DNA of 64,000 nt from Gemmatimonadota bacterium. Lineage in GTDB: Bacteria > Gemmatimonadota > Gemmatimonadetes > Gemmatimonadales > Gemmatimonadaceae. Position 1 is the stretch's first letter; every line of letters starts with the position of its first letter. The translations under genes were made by a program, and so were the position numbers. Positions 8,215-17,685 of this stretch are shown here, piece by piece. The DNA lies in assembly GCA_016704465.1 (NCBI GenBank), contig JADJAD010000001.1:1122311-1186310 (forward strand), given 5' to 3'. The notes beneath the pieces were generated by a model. It saw only the letters and a program-made list of their open reading frames with translations, did not search any database and was not told the DNA's origin.

Positions 8215-11037
8215 CTAACGCCGCGCCGCCACCCCGACCTGCTCGAACACGTGCAGCACCAGCACCAACGCCCCTGCCACGTCACCACGCGACTGCCGAA
8301 TCATCAGGAAGCGCTGGTCCCCAGGGGCCACGGCGTACTGCGGATTGAAGATCGAGCTGGCCAACCCCGACTCGGTGAACAACACCTGCGTTCCTCCCAC
8401 CGAGAAGGTCGGGTTTGTCGTGACCTGCACGGCGACCATCTGTCGTCGTCCGTTGCGATAGAACAGCTCGCGCCCGCTGTGCGCCCAGAGCGGCTCGGTC
8501 CCTCCGCTGGTCGACACGACCCACTTTGCGTCGTTGGTATTGGGGAACGGCCGCACGTAGACCTCGTCCGGCCCGGTTTCATCGGACGTGTAGGCTAGCC
8601 AGCGGCCGTCGGGCGAGACAGCGGCGTTGCGCTCGCCGGCCGGCGTCGCGAGCAGTGGGAGGGGCGTGGTGTCGGCGTCGGGGGTCGAGCCGATGCGCAG
8701 GGCAAAGATGTCGGCATCCCTGATGAAGCCGCGACGGAAGAGCAGCCACCGCCCGTCGGGCGACCACTTGGGATCGGTCCCCGCGATCTCGGCGTGGGCG
8801 TTCCGCGTCGCTGGCGCGGCGCCGTCGGCGCGATGCGTGCGCACGATCCATCCGTTGTTTCGTCCCTCGCGATCGCTCGACACGGACAGTGAACGGCCAT
8901 CCGGCGTCCACGCAGGCACGGCGTTGAGCGCGCCGTCGAGCGCAAGGCGCGCCGGCGGCCGCTGGTCGAGCGGCTTGATCCAGACGGAAGACGCGCGCCC
9001 GCGGCGCATCGTGACGGCGAGCTGGCGCCCGTCCGGCGACAAGGACGGCGCACTGAAGTCACCGGTCCACTCGGGGTCGAACTGTTCCATGCCACCCGCT
9101 CGGCTCACCCACACCAACTCCTTCTGCTGCGACGCCTGCAACTGGTACAGCAGGGCACCGGTTTCGGCGACGGCGAACTGCGACGCAAGGCCGATCTTGA
9201 CCTTGACCTCGTCGAGGATGGGCCGCGCCTGCCCGCTCACCGCGAGCTTCTTCACGTCGAACGGCACGGCCATGAGCGCCCCGCCCGCCGTCGCATACAA
9301 AAGGTGACCCGGCGACGCGTACCTGGCCATGATTCCACTCACGATCTCGCGAACCGCGCCGCCCCCCGGCCCAACCACGGCAATGCGTGCAAGGTCCGGC
9401 GTCCCGTGCGACACAGTGACGACGAGACCTCGCCCCCCGGGCAGCGCCTGCGGAAAGACCTGGAATCCGTCGGTCGGCGCGGTGAACGGTTCCGCCGGCT
9501 CGCCGCCGGGCTTCAGTCGATGGATGATGCCGTCGCGCGCGAAATACAGCGTCCCGTCGTCCCCCCACGTCGGCATCCCCCCCTTGGGCGCCACGGTCTG
9601 GGGAGTTCCGCCACGCAGCGGCAGCGTCCTGATGGTGGGCCCCGCAGTAAACGCGACCCGCTCCCCGTCGGGCGACAGGGCGGGAGCGAGCGCGTTGTCG
9701 CTTCCGGGAATGGGCGTCGCCTCCAGCTCGTCGAGCGCACGCTGCCAGAGCATCGTCCCGCCGCTCGGGGATTCGCCGACGTACACGAAGCGCGAGCCGT
9801 CACGGGCAATATCGATCTCGACCCCGCTCAACCCGGGTAGCATCGCCTGCCCCGTGCGCGGCGTCACGTCGGCGCGGACAACACCGCGCGCCGGCGGGGT
9901 GCGCAGGAACGACACCGCCGCGACCACCGCCGCGAGCGGGAGCGCGGCGGCAAGCATGCCCGTCCGCACACTCCAGCGGCGGGGCGTCGCTCCACCATCG
10001 ACGCCATGCCGAAAGGCGGGGTTCACGAGCGCGGCGGCGAACTCGCGACCCGAGCGGAAACGGTCGGCCGGGAGCAGCTCGGTTGCCCGGGCGATGACCG
10101 CCGCAACATGGGGCGGCACCGACTTGCGACGCCTGGTCACGAGCGGGATGGACTCGGCATCCTCCACGGACGTGGCGTCACGCGATGTCACCGGCGGCAG
10201 CACACCGGCCAGCATCTCGTACAGCACCACGCCTAACGAATAGAGATCCGACGTGGCGCTCACCTCCGACGCCCCCGCCGCCTGCTCGGGACTCATGTAG
10301 CGCGGCGTGCCCAGCACGAGGTCGGGAGCCGATGCACGGGGTCCGGAGGCGGCCGCTCGCACCGCCAGGGCGATGCCGAAGTCGGCCACGATCGACCGAC
10401 CGTCATGCAGCAGGATGTTCTCGGGCTTTATGTCGCGATGCACCACCCCATGGCGATGGGCAAAGTCGAGGGCATCCGCCACCTCCCCCGCAATCCGTAC
10501 CGCGTCCTCCACCGGCAGCTGCTTCTCCCGGAGCAGGCGATCGCGCAGCGACTCGCCCTCCACGAACGGCATCACGTAGTAGCGCAGTCCATCCGATTCG
10601 CCCGAATCGAAGAGCGGCAGGATGTGCGGGTGTTGCAGCTGGGCGGCGTGCTCGATCTCCTGCCGGAATCGCGAGTCGCCCATCGTGGCCGAGATCCCGA
10701 CGTCGAGCACCTTCACGGCCACCTGCCGGCGGTGCTTGGGGTCGTCGGCCAGGTACACCGTGGCCATCCCGCCATGCCCGAGTTCCCGGATGATCCGGTA
10801 CCGATCCCCGAGCACCTCGGGAACACGGAACAGCGGGGCGAACGACTCGGCGGGGGTCAGGAGCAGTCGCTCGCTCGCGTCGCACGCACGAAGCAGTTCA
10901 TCCACGCGCTGGCGGAGCGGCGGATTACCGGCACACGCGGCGTCCAGCCACGCAGCGCGATCCGACCGGTCGAGGTCGAGCGCTGCGTCGAGCAACGGCT
11001 CCAGCGACTGCCACTCCTCGAGCGAGATGTGCCCCAT
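8215..11037 (-). CDS. membrane Ser/Thr protein kinase with C-terminal PD40 beta-propeller
   Basis: A 940-residue Hanks-type kinase. Glycine loop LGHGGMATVY lies near 87-95, the ATP-binding lysine is K109 (VAVKV), HRDIKPEN is at 200-207, DFG at 219-221 and the activation segment GTPRYMSPEQ at 243-252. One membrane helix follows near 361-377. The periplasmic region is a TolB/PD40-type propeller with repeated SPDGRQLA/SPDGRWL blades that probably senses a ligand. The upstream ECF gene lies in the same orientation; such sigma-kinase pairs are common in Gemmatimonadota and Acidobacteriota, and phosphorylation control of the sigma factor is an inference. The frame extends to 11091, but the ATG at 11037 starts the family's N-terminal SLEEWQSLEPLLDAALDL helix. 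Confidence 0.9.
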   Translation of the reverse strand: MGHISLEEWQSLEPLLDAALDLDRSDRAAWLDAACAGNPPLRQRVDELLRACDASERLLLTPAESFAPLFRVPEVLGDRYRIIRELGHGGMATVYLADDPKHRRQVAVKVLDVGISATMGDSRFRQEIEHAAQLQHPHILPLFDSGESDGLRYYVMPFVEGESLRDRLLREKQLPVEDAVRIAGEVADALDFAHRHGVVHRDIKPENILLHDGRSIVADFGIALAVRAAASGPRASAPDLVLGTPRYMSPEQAAGASEVSATSDLYSLGVVLYEMLAGVLPPVTSRDATSVEDAESIPLVTRRRKSVPPHVAAVIARATELLPADRFRSGREFAAALVNPAFRHGVDGGATPRRWSVRTGMLAAALPLAAVVAAVSFLRTPPARGVVRADVTPRTGQAMLPGLSGVEIDIARDGSRFVYVGESPSGGTMLWQRALDELEATPIPGSDNALAPALSPDGERVAFTAGPTIRTLPLRGGTPQTVAPKGGMPTWGDDGTLYFARDGIIHRLKPGGEPAEPFTAPTDGFQVFPQALPGGRGLVVTVSHGTPDLARIAVVGPGGGAVREIVSGIMARYASPGHLLYATAGGALMAVPFDVKKLAVSGQARPILDEVKVKIGLASQFAVAETGALLYQLQASQQKELVWVSRAGGMEQFDPEWTGDFSAPSLSPDGRQLAVTMRRGRASSVWIKPLDQRPPARLALDGALNAVPAWTPDGRSLSVSSDREGRNNGWIVRTHRADGAAPATRNAHAEIAGTDPKWSPDGRWLLFRRGFIRDADIFALRIGSTPDADTTPLPLLATPAGERNAAVSPDGRWLAYTSDETGPDEVYVRPFPNTNDAKWVVSTSGGTEPLWAHSGRELFYRNGRRQMVAVQVTTNPTFSVGGTQVLFTESGLASSIFNPQYAVAPGDQRFLMIRQSRGDVAGALVLVLHVFEQVGVAARR

Positions 11038-11319
11038 CGCCGTCCCTGCTACGGAGTCAGGAAGCCCTGCGATTGCCGCACGACACGCCATCTCACCCCT
11101 CGGCGCCAGCGCGCCTGCGCCCTGGCGCCCGTCAGGCGTCGACCCGGTACCGGCGCTGGACCGGTCAGGAGCCAGCGAGTGTGAGTGCGACCGTCCCTAA
11201 CCTGTCCCTCGCCCTAGGGATCCGCAACCAGCGTCCCCGCGCGCCTCGTCGCAGGGTAACGGTAGCCGAGGTGCCCTGTGAGTTCGGAGGGTGCCAGGCA
11301 CTCCCCAGCCGCCGCGCCC

Positions 11320-11937
11320 TCAGGCAGCCAGCAGCTCGTGCAGCAGCGCCCGCGCCTTGATCCAGTCGCGACGCACGGTGCGCGACGTCACGCCGAGCGC
11401 CAGCGCCGTTTCCTCCTCGGAGAGCCCGCCGAAGAAGCGACACTCCACCACGTGGGCCAGGCGCTCGTCCAGCGCCGCCAGCTTGCCGAGTGCGTCGTCC
11501 AGCTCCACGAGCGCCACCGACCGTTCCTCGGCGCTGGCGAGGTTGTCGTCGAAGGTGACCCGCCGCAGCTCTCCGCCGCGTTTGTCCCGCGCACGCGCGC
11601 GCGCGTAGCCGATGAGGATCTGGCGCATCGCGATCGACGCCACGCGCAGAAAGTGCCCTCGATCGGTCCACTCGGCGTCGGCATTCTCGACCAGCTTCAG
11701 CCACGCCTCGTGCACCAACCCGGTGGCGCCGAGGGTGTGTCCCGGGCTCCCGGCCAGGTGACGCCGAGCCATGCGGCGCAGCATCTGGTAGACGAGCGGG
11801 AGCAGCGCGTCGAACGCAGCACGATCTCCCGATCGGATCGCCACGAGGACGCCGGTGATCTGGTGTCCCTCGGCGTGAGTCATCGCCTCGGTCGGCCCGT
11901 CGCCGGACTCAGGCAGGTCGCCGCGTGGTGTGCTCAT
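11320..11937 (-). CDS. ECF-type RNA polymerase sigma factor (TIGR02999-like)
   Basis: A 205-residue sigma-70 family protein. Region 2 is seen in LLPLVYQMLRRMARRHLAG and GLVHEAWLKLVE, and region 4 in LAHVVECRFFGGLSEEETALALGVTSRTVRRDWIKARALL, with a helix-turn-helix that reads the -35 element. The GHTLGATGLVHEAWLKL and DWIKARALLHELL segments are characteristic of the TIGR02999 group, which usually neighbours protein kinases. No anti-sigma gene is adjacent; instead the kinase with a PD40 propeller lies 282 bases downstream. The start ATG at 11937 was chosen because earlier codons give an implausible Arg/Pro-rich extension. Confidence 0.9.
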   Translation of the reverse strand: MSTPRGDLPESGDGPTEAMTHAEGHQITGVLVAIRSGDRAAFDALLPLVYQMLRRMARRHLAGSPGHTLGATGLVHEAWLKLVENADAEWTDRGHFLRVASIAMRQILIGYARARARDKRGGELRRVTFDDNLASAEERSVALVELDDALGKLAALDERLAHVVECRFFGGLSEEETALALGVTSRTVRRDWIKARALLHELLAA

Positions 11938-12233
11938 GAACCGGAGGTGGTGGTGGCGGACGAGGCGCCCGCCGAGCCCCTCGGTATGCGACGGCGGTTC
12001 GCTAAGGTGCCAACCCGCCTGCGGAGGCGATAGGGGTATCGCTGTGCTGACGGTTGGCGCTGTTGTTGTCCGGATCTCGCGCGAGACGGCGTTCCGATCT
12101 CTGCACGCCGGCACCGTCGCCGTCCGTGCAGGGGCGCAGAGGTGCCGCTACCGAGGGTCTCGGGGACGAGGCGTCGGAAGCCGACCGGTAACGCAGCACG
12201 TCCCGCCATCCCCATGATTCGTGGAGGATTACC
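11938..12233 (+). promoter_or_regulatory. divergent intergenic region between sigma factor and lipoprotein
   Basis: Roughly 300 bases separate the divergently transcribed ECF gene and the secreted protein gene at 12234. It must contain both promoters. I see no convincing open frame and no unambiguous -35/-10 pair. The ribosome binding site GGAGG at 12223-12227 lies six bases before the ATG at 12234. Confidence 0.4.
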
Positions 12234-12785
12234 ATGAGCGCACTCCGTACGGCCGCCGGCCTGGCGACACTCATCCTGATGGGCTGTTCGACGGACACCG
12301 CGTCGATCTTGCAGCCCGAGGCGTTGCTCGCTGCGAGCAATGCCAACAGGACTCACAAGTTCAGCGCCCGCCAACTCGGCTTCCCCAGCGCGCCGCCGCC
12401 GAGCGTGGTGTGCCCGGCCGGGAGCGTCCCGAGCGCCTCCGTTGTCACCGGCACGGGGACCTTCGTCGGCAGCTTCACCGGATCGGCATGGCTCTGCCTC
12501 GCGTTCACGAGCGCCACCACCTTCCAGTTCGTCTCTGGTGTCAACACCACCGTGGCGGCTAACGGCGACGAGCTGGAGTCCACGCTGGTGAGCGGCTCAG
12601 GGAGCTTCGTTCCCACAGCGAGCGGCACCGGGCTTGTCTTCTCCTCGGTGTACAACATCACGGGCGGGACTGGGCGCTTCGGCGGATCGACCGGACAAGT
12701 CACCGTGGATGGCCGCCGAGACAACATTGCCGACCCCAACTCGGGGCTGCAGGCAGAGATCAAGGGGACGATCACGTTCCGGTAG
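12234..12785 (+). CDS. small secreted lipoprotein of unknown function
   Basis: A 183-residue protein with lipoprotein signal (LATLILMGC, Cys18) and a strong ribosome binding site (GGAGG, six bases upstream). The mature part is rich in Gly, Ser and Thr and shows alternating strands (GTGTFVGSFTGSAWLCLAFTSAT, TGGTGRFGGSTGQVTVDG, EIKGTITFR). This resembles small beta-barrel secreted proteins in which a GTG(R/T)F-x-G-A(S/T)G turn precedes the last strands. Two cysteines (PSVVCPAG and SAWLCLAF) could form a disulphide. It is divergent from the ECF sigma factor, so it could be a target of that factor, but no promoter motif proves this. Confidence 0.7.
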   Translation: MSALRTAAGLATLILMGCSTDTASILQPEALLAASNANRTHKFSARQLGFPSAPPPSVVCPAGSVPSASVVTGTGTFVGSFTGSAWLCLAFTSATTFQFVSGVNTTVAANGDELESTLVSGSGSFVPTASGTGLVFSSVYNITGGTGRFGGSTGQVTVDGRRDNIADPNSGLQAEIKGTITFR

Positions 12786-12846
12786 GTGCGCGGGCGCGCG
12801 CCGACTCAGCGTCCCTCCTTCGTCCAGCCCACGTCGTTCAGCACCC

Positions 12847-12889
12847 CTACAACACGCGCACTCGGCCCACGCCGATGCGCGTGTTGTAG
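12847..12889 (+). terminator. long perfect hairpin, probable terminator
   Basis: CTACAACACGCGCA at 12847-12860 pairs perfectly with 12876-12889; inside it TCGGC and GCCGA add five more pairs around a CCAC loop with one bulged C. It sits 62 bases after the small lipoprotein stop. There is no T tract, so the mode of termination is uncertain. Confidence 0.6.
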
Positions 12890-13070
12890 CTGGAGTCGCC
12901 GCCGAGCGCGACCCCGCAGCCATGCCGTCGCGAGCCCTGCTTGCCGCGCTCCGGCACGCCTGTTCCATTCCTCCGCATCCATCGCAGCCACCTCATGCGA
13001 CCGCCACCGGAAGAATGGGAGCATTCGTCGAATCGTGGACAGCCTAACCGAAGACTGTTTTCCTCGCCCC

Positions 13071-15356
13071 GTGGCAGTAGTTGTCCGTGAACGGTGGTCG
13101 CTCCTTCGGGCGCTGCGCGTCGTCGCGCTAATCGCGATTGCGTCTCCCGTGGCGGCCCAGTCGCCTCCCACTGAATCCTCCTCTCGCACAACTCCCCCCT
13201 CAGCCGTGGCCTCCCGCGCGGCTGGGGCCATTCGCGTCGACGGTCGGCTCGACGAGCAGGCGTGGAGCGCCGCTACGTTGCTGGACACCTTCGTCCAGAG
13301 TGAGCCCGTCGAGGGACGCCTGGTCTCCGAGCGCACGGAGGTCAGGGTCATGTTCGACGCCAACGCGCTCTACGTCGGCGCATGGCTCTTCGATCGAGAA
13401 CCCGGCGCCATCGTGGTCGGCGAGACGCGTCGCGATGCGGGAGTGTCGGATGCCGACGCGGTCAGCATCATCCTCGACACCTTTTTCGACCGGCAGAACG
13501 GCTTCATGTTCGCCACCACGCCCGCTGGTATCGAGTACGACGGGCAGGTCACGCGTGAGGGTCAGGGGGGCTCGGGCGGTCAGGCCCGCCAGCAGCGCGG
13601 TGCCGGCGGCGGCTTCAACCTCAATTGGGACGGGAGCTGGGACGTCGCCACGTCGCGCGACAGCTTGGGATGGTACGCGGAATTCCGCATCCCCTTCTCC
13701 ACGCTCCGCTACGGCAAGGGTGGTCCACAGCGCTGGGGCATCAACGTCTCCCGCAACATTCGCCGTCGCAACGAGGAGGCCTTCTGGGCTCCCATTCCGC
13801 GGCAATTCGACCTGAATCGTGTGTCGCTATCTGGAGAGCTCACCGGACTCGAGGCGCCGGCCCAGCGACTGATGACGGTGACTCCCTACGCACTCGGCTC
13901 CTCGCGCAAGGACTACATCGCCGGAAAACCGACGGCGACCACCACAGCATTCGGCGGCGATGCGAAGCTTGGGCTCACGCAGGGCGTGACGCTCGATCTC
14001 ACCGTGAACACCGACTTTGCGCAGGTGGAGGTCGACGACGAGCAGATCAACCTCACCCGTTTCCCCCTCTTCTTCCCGGAGAAGCGCCCCTTCTTTCTCG
14101 AGAACGCCGGCACCTTTGCCGTCGGCACGCCGCAGAGCGTCGAGATGTTCTTCAGCCGTCGTATCGGCATTGAGAATGGTGCGGCCGTTCCCATTCAGGG
14201 GGGAGGACGGGTGACCGGGCGCATGGGCAATTACACGCTCGGATTGCTCAGTCTGCAGGCGGACGAACTCTTCACGCCCGGCGACTCGGGGTCGCCACTA
14301 CGTCTCGCGCCGCACACCAACTTCACCGTGGGACGACTGATGCGCGATTTCCCGAATCGCACGCGTATCGGTGCAATGGTGGTGAACAAGGTGAACACCA
14401 GCGACGTCTCGGACCACAATCGCACCTACGCGATTGACGGTCGCCTCGGGATCGGTGCGCCGCTCTCCTTCGACGCCTACGCGGCGGTCTCGGAGTCGCC
14501 TGGAGTGACGGAAGGGGAGTTCACTTACGGGATCGGCGCTGCGTACACCAGTCGCGACTGGAACATCACCGCCTCGACACGCGAAGTCGGCGCGTCGTTC
14601 AATCCCGGCGCGGGATTCCTTCCGCGCACGTCGTATCGCTACTACGCCGGGCGCCTGCAGCGAAACTACCGATTCGCATCGCTTCCGTGGTTCCGCGAAC
14701 TGCGCCCGCACATTCAGTACAACGAATTCGTCGGGCTCGACGGCCTGAGCGAAACGCGCCTGATCCACATGGACAGCCACTTCGAGTTCGCGAATGGCGC
14801 ATTCTTCCAGCTTCCGGCCTTCAATCTCACGCGCGAAGGACTGCGGGTACCGTTCACCATCGCCCGCGGTGTCGTCGTGGCCCCGGGGACGTACGACAAC
14901 GCCGAGTGGGGGTTCGCCTTCAACACCAACCTCAGTGCCCCCGTCTCGCTGCAGGGACGCATCGATATCGGCGGCTTCTACTCGGGCCGTCGGGCGGGCA
15001 CCGGCTCCACCGTGAACGTTCGGTTGGGGAGCACCCTCGTCAGCAGCCTGCGCGTGGACTACTACGACGTCTCGCTGGCCGAGGGGAACTTCCAGACGCT
15101 GTTGTGGCGTGTGCGGACCGCGTACTCGTTCACGCCGCGGCTGTACCTGCAGACCCTCATCCAGTACAACCGCCAGTCGGACGTCCTCTCCAGCAACATT
15201 CGGTTTGGCTGGCTCAACACGGCGGGGACCGGGCTCTTCGTCGTCTTCAACAACCTGGAGAACATCGGGACGTTCGAGCGCACGCTGCAACCCGAAGGAC
15301 CGCTGGACCGCGCGCGGAGGGTGAAGTTCACCCGACAGTTGAACCTGGGGCGCTGA
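13071..15356 (+). CDS. DUF5916 outer-membrane protein with CBM9-like domain
   Basis: About 761 residues. After a signal peptide (RALRVVALIAIASPVAAQ) comes a carbohydrate-binding family 9-like domain. Its pattern is RVDGRLDEQAWSAATLLDTFVQSEP, then TEVRVMFDANALYVGAWLFD, and later WYAEFRIPFSTLRY and WGINVSRNIRRRNEEAFWAP. The remainder is a DUF5916 beta-barrel with FPEKRPFFLENAGTF and FFSRRIG motifs and many amphipathic strands ending in KFTRQLNLGR. Family members are outer-membrane proteins frequent in Bacteroidota and Gemmatimonadota; substrate unknown. No ATG precedes the signal: GTG at 13071 gives an ideal short n-region and GTG at 13035 is the alternative. Confidence 0.8.
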   Translation: MAVVVRERWSLLRALRVVALIAIASPVAAQSPPTESSSRTTPPSAVASRAAGAIRVDGRLDEQAWSAATLLDTFVQSEPVEGRLVSERTEVRVMFDANALYVGAWLFDREPGAIVVGETRRDAGVSDADAVSIILDTFFDRQNGFMFATTPAGIEYDGQVTREGQGGSGGQARQQRGAGGGFNLNWDGSWDVATSRDSLGWYAEFRIPFSTLRYGKGGPQRWGINVSRNIRRRNEEAFWAPIPRQFDLNRVSLSGELTGLEAPAQRLMTVTPYALGSSRKDYIAGKPTATTTAFGGDAKLGLTQGVTLDLTVNTDFAQVEVDDEQINLTRFPLFFPEKRPFFLENAGTFAVGTPQSVEMFFSRRIGIENGAAVPIQGGGRVTGRMGNYTLGLLSLQADELFTPGDSGSPLRLAPHTNFTVGRLMRDFPNRTRIGAMVVNKVNTSDVSDHNRTYAIDGRLGIGAPLSFDAYAAVSESPGVTEGEFTYGIGAAYTSRDWNITASTREVGASFNPGAGFLPRTSYRYYAGRLQRNYRFASLPWFRELRPHIQYNEFVGLDGLSETRLIHMDSHFEFANGAFFQLPAFNLTREGLRVPFTIARGVVVAPGTYDNAEWGFAFNTNLSAPVSLQGRIDIGGFYSGRRAGTGSTVNVRLGSTLVSSLRVDYYDVSLAEGNFQTLLWRVRTAYSFTPRLYLQTLIQYNRQSDVLSSNIRFGWLNTAGTGLFVVFNNLENIGTFERTLQPEGPLDRARRVKFTRQLNLGR

Positions 15357-15474
15357 CCCGGCGGCACGACTCCAGCGAGCGGTGGTCGGCCCACGCCGGC
15401 CACGCGTGCTCTCCAAGAATGCCGCGCCGTAGCGTCATGCGGACCAAGCGTTCCATCGCATGACGGCCCGACCC

Positions 15475-16614
15475 TTACCCCTCCGGCTTCGGCTTCGGCT
15501 TCGCCTTCCGCCCTGTGCTCGACCCCTTCTCGGAGTCGGAGCTGGCTCGCCCCGCCGATCCGGACGAGTTTCCCCCGGACGAACCACCCGAGTTCGCCGA
15601 TCCCGAGGATCCGTTCTTCCCAGACACATAGCCGCGCCCCTTCACCACCTTGCCGTGCTCATCGACGGTGTCGTCGGTCGGTCGCTGCACCACCACGATC
15701 GGGCGGCGACCGGAGTACCAGCCAGAGCCGCTCCCGTAGCCCCTGCCGTAGCCAGAGCCGTAGCCATAGGGATCCCAGCCATAGCCGTCGTAGTAGCCGC
15801 CGCCAAGGTCGCCGCCGCGCATCTCCCCACGCGTGTCGGGGGGAGGATCACCCAGTTGCGTGCGATCGAGGGCGAATACGTCCGGGTACGAGAGGGCGAC
15901 CATGATGTCGATGACCTGCGGGGAAACGCCCGACTCCTCCAGCGCGACCAGCCCCTGGGCGTCGAGCCCGAAGCCCTGCCCCCGCTCGGCGAGCCACGTC
16001 TGCAGCACTCCGACCTCGAGCAAGCTGGAGGCCTCGACCACGTCGCGGAGCTGCACCGGGCCCGACGCCGCCAGCCGCGCCGGGTGCATACCGCGCGGGC
16101 GCCCATTGAGGGCGGCCGCGACTTCGGCAGGGAGCTCTGCCGAGGCGGGAGTCTCGCGATAGCGTGACACTCGCACCCCGACATTCGGGCCGAATGCAAC
16201 GCCCCGCACGTCGAGCCACTCCCCATCGCGCGACATCGCCATCACGCTGTTCACCAGGCGGTCCTGTTCACCGCAGCGCATGGTGGTGCGCAGGTATACG
16301 CGCGCACCGGAGGCCTGCACATGCTCGACGCCATTGCAGTCACCTTGCCGCAGCGCGCGATCGTCGGCCGAAGAGACGAGGTGCTGGCGAGCAATGATGC
16401 TGTCGCCCTCCACTGAGACCAGGTCGACCGCCGCCGCGCGCTCCGCGGGGATGACGCAGACGCGCTCGCTGGTGGCTGGAAGGCTACGGCCCGGCACCAG
16501 GTCCCAGCACCCGATCCACGGCGCCCACGGCGAGCTGTCTCCCTGGGCACCGGCCGGCGCCGCCAACAGGAGGGCGGCCGATGCGATCACGAGGCGTGCG
16601 CTGAGTGAAGCCAT
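15475..16614 (-). CDS. secreted protein with Gly/Tyr/Ser-rich C-terminal tail
   Basis: A 379-residue exported protein of unrecognised family. The ATG at 16614 follows a GGAGG site and starts a clean signal peptide (ARLVIASAALLLAAPAGAQ). The N-terminal domain has paired cysteines (WIGCWDL, ERVCVIP, GDCNG, MRCGE) suggestive of disulphides. The middle part is helical with VVEASSLLEVGVLQTWLAERGQGF, and the last 130 residues are low complexity: a GYYDGYGWDPYGYGSGYGRGYGSG stretch, then Ser/Gly/Asn-rich and finally KAKPKPKPEG. Such tails are often cell-envelope or matrix associated. The gene is followed in the same direction by nothing closely spaced; the outer-membrane gene at 16628 ends just 13 bases upstream, so the two may be cotranscribed. 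Confidence 0.7.
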   Translation of the reverse strand: MASLSARLVIASAALLLAAPAGAQGDSSPWAPWIGCWDLVPGRSLPATSERVCVIPAERAAAVDLVSVEGDSIIARQHLVSSADDRALRQGDCNGVEHVQASGARVYLRTTMRCGEQDRLVNSVMAMSRDGEWLDVRGVAFGPNVGVRVSRYRETPASAELPAEVAAALNGRPRGMHPARLAASGPVQLRDVVEASSLLEVGVLQTWLAERGQGFGLDAQGLVALEESGVSPQVIDIMVALSYPDVFALDRTQLGDPPPDTRGEMRGGDLGGGYYDGYGWDPYGYGSGYGRGYGSGSGWYSGRRPIVVVQRPTDDTVDEHGKVVKGRGYVSGKNGSSGSANSGGSSGGNSSGSAGRASSDSEKGSSTGRKAKPKPKPEG

Positions 16615-16627
16615 GGGGTCCCTCCGG

Positions 16628-17383
16628 TCAGAACCTGACGAAAACGCCGATAGAGGCATCGTACCCCGAAAGGTCGATCTTGTTGAAGGTGCTGAAGTCG
16701 CCGTTCATGGACGCTCGGCTCCAGAGATATCTCCCCTCCATCGTAAGTCCGAAACGGGGGGAGAGCGAGACGTCGGCCCCGCCGAAGCCTGTGGCGCCCA
16801 GAGACCACCCCTTCGACTCGAACCGATCCTCGAAGATGTCGAGCGTTTCCTGGTCGACGAACTCTCCCGACTGTCGAAGCCGATACCACACGGTACCAGC
16901 CCCTCCCCCGATGTACGGGACGACCCGATTGGGAATCCAGGCGTATTGCCCGATGGAGCGCCCCGGGGAGCGAAGGGAGAGACGTGCCGTGGCCATGACC
17001 GTCGCGCGGTCGAGGGAGGTGGTCTGGACAATCGGGAGGTCGTCTTCGCCCGTGAAGTCGCGCGACTCGGAGCCGGCACTGCGACCGGCATAGGAGCTGC
17101 TGAGCCCCAGGTCAACGCGCGGAGCGACGCGGATGGCGGCCGACAGGGAAAAGCCGGCCGAGGCGAAGTCCCGGCGCTCGAGGGTGAGTTCCTCCGTGAG
17201 GAAGTCGTAGATGTCGCTCTGGGCGCTGGGCGATGCGAAGCCGCCGGACAGCGCGAGACGGACGGAGGGAACGCGGAAGAGGAATCCGTCTCCGGCGCCG
17301 AGCTGGGCGTGGGCCCGGGGCGCGGTGAGCGCCAGCAGGGCGATCGTCGTGAGGAGCGTGCGGGGGGAGCGGGGCAGTGTCAC
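16628..17383 (-). CDS. outer-membrane beta-barrel protein
   Basis: About 251 residues. After a signal peptide (RTLLTTIALLALTAPRAHAQ) the sequence alternates amphipathic strands: VRLALSGGFASP, FSLSAAIRVAPRVDLGLSSSYAGR, ATVMATARLSLRSPG, VVPYIGGGAGTVWYRL, WSLGATGFGGADVSLSPRFGLTMEGRYLW, ending in SIGVFVRF with a C-terminal Phe typical of BAM-inserted barrels. This fits an eight-stranded OmpW/OmpA-like porin fold. The start is uncertain: GTG at 17383 puts the signal directly at the N-terminus, while the longer frame to 17596 is Arg-rich shadow. It lies 13 bases upstream of the Gly/Tyr-rich protein gene. Confidence 0.7.
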   Translation of the reverse strand: MTLPRSPRTLLTTIALLALTAPRAHAQLGAGDGFLFRVPSVRLALSGGFASPSAQSDIYDFLTEELTLERRDFASAGFSLSAAIRVAPRVDLGLSSSYAGRSAGSESRDFTGEDDLPIVQTTSLDRATVMATARLSLRSPGRSIGQYAWIPNRVVPYIGGGAGTVWYRLRQSGEFVDQETLDIFEDRFESKGWSLGATGFGGADVSLSPRFGLTMEGRYLWSRASMNGDFSTFNKIDLSGYDASIGVFVRF

Positions 17384-17685
17384 GAGCCGAGTGCGAGGGG
17401 ACCAGCGAAGGCGACAGCGTGAGATACCCGATGAGCTGCGGAAGGTGCGGCGCTGTCGCCCGCCACGGACGCGTCGCGCCCACGCGCCAGGCGCGCCTGT
17501 TCCACGACCTCTACCGGCGGGAGAACCCGCACGCACACATCCAGCGTGAGCCTGGACCGCGCGGGGAAGAGCCCGACGAGGCCACGCGGGCCCCACGGCG
17601 CGCCTTCGCAGGGGTCCCGGCCCGAACGCCCGCCGTCAACACCGCGCGCGCCTCCACCCAGAGCTCGTGCGCAATCCGCACAGCC
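17384..17685 (-). other. intergenic region without a recognised gene
   Basis: About 300 bases between the haloperoxidase-like gene end and the outer-membrane gene start. Only Arg/Pro-rich shadow frames cross it. It would contain the promoter for the 17383-15475 pair; no hairpin or promoter motif stands out. Confidence 0.35.
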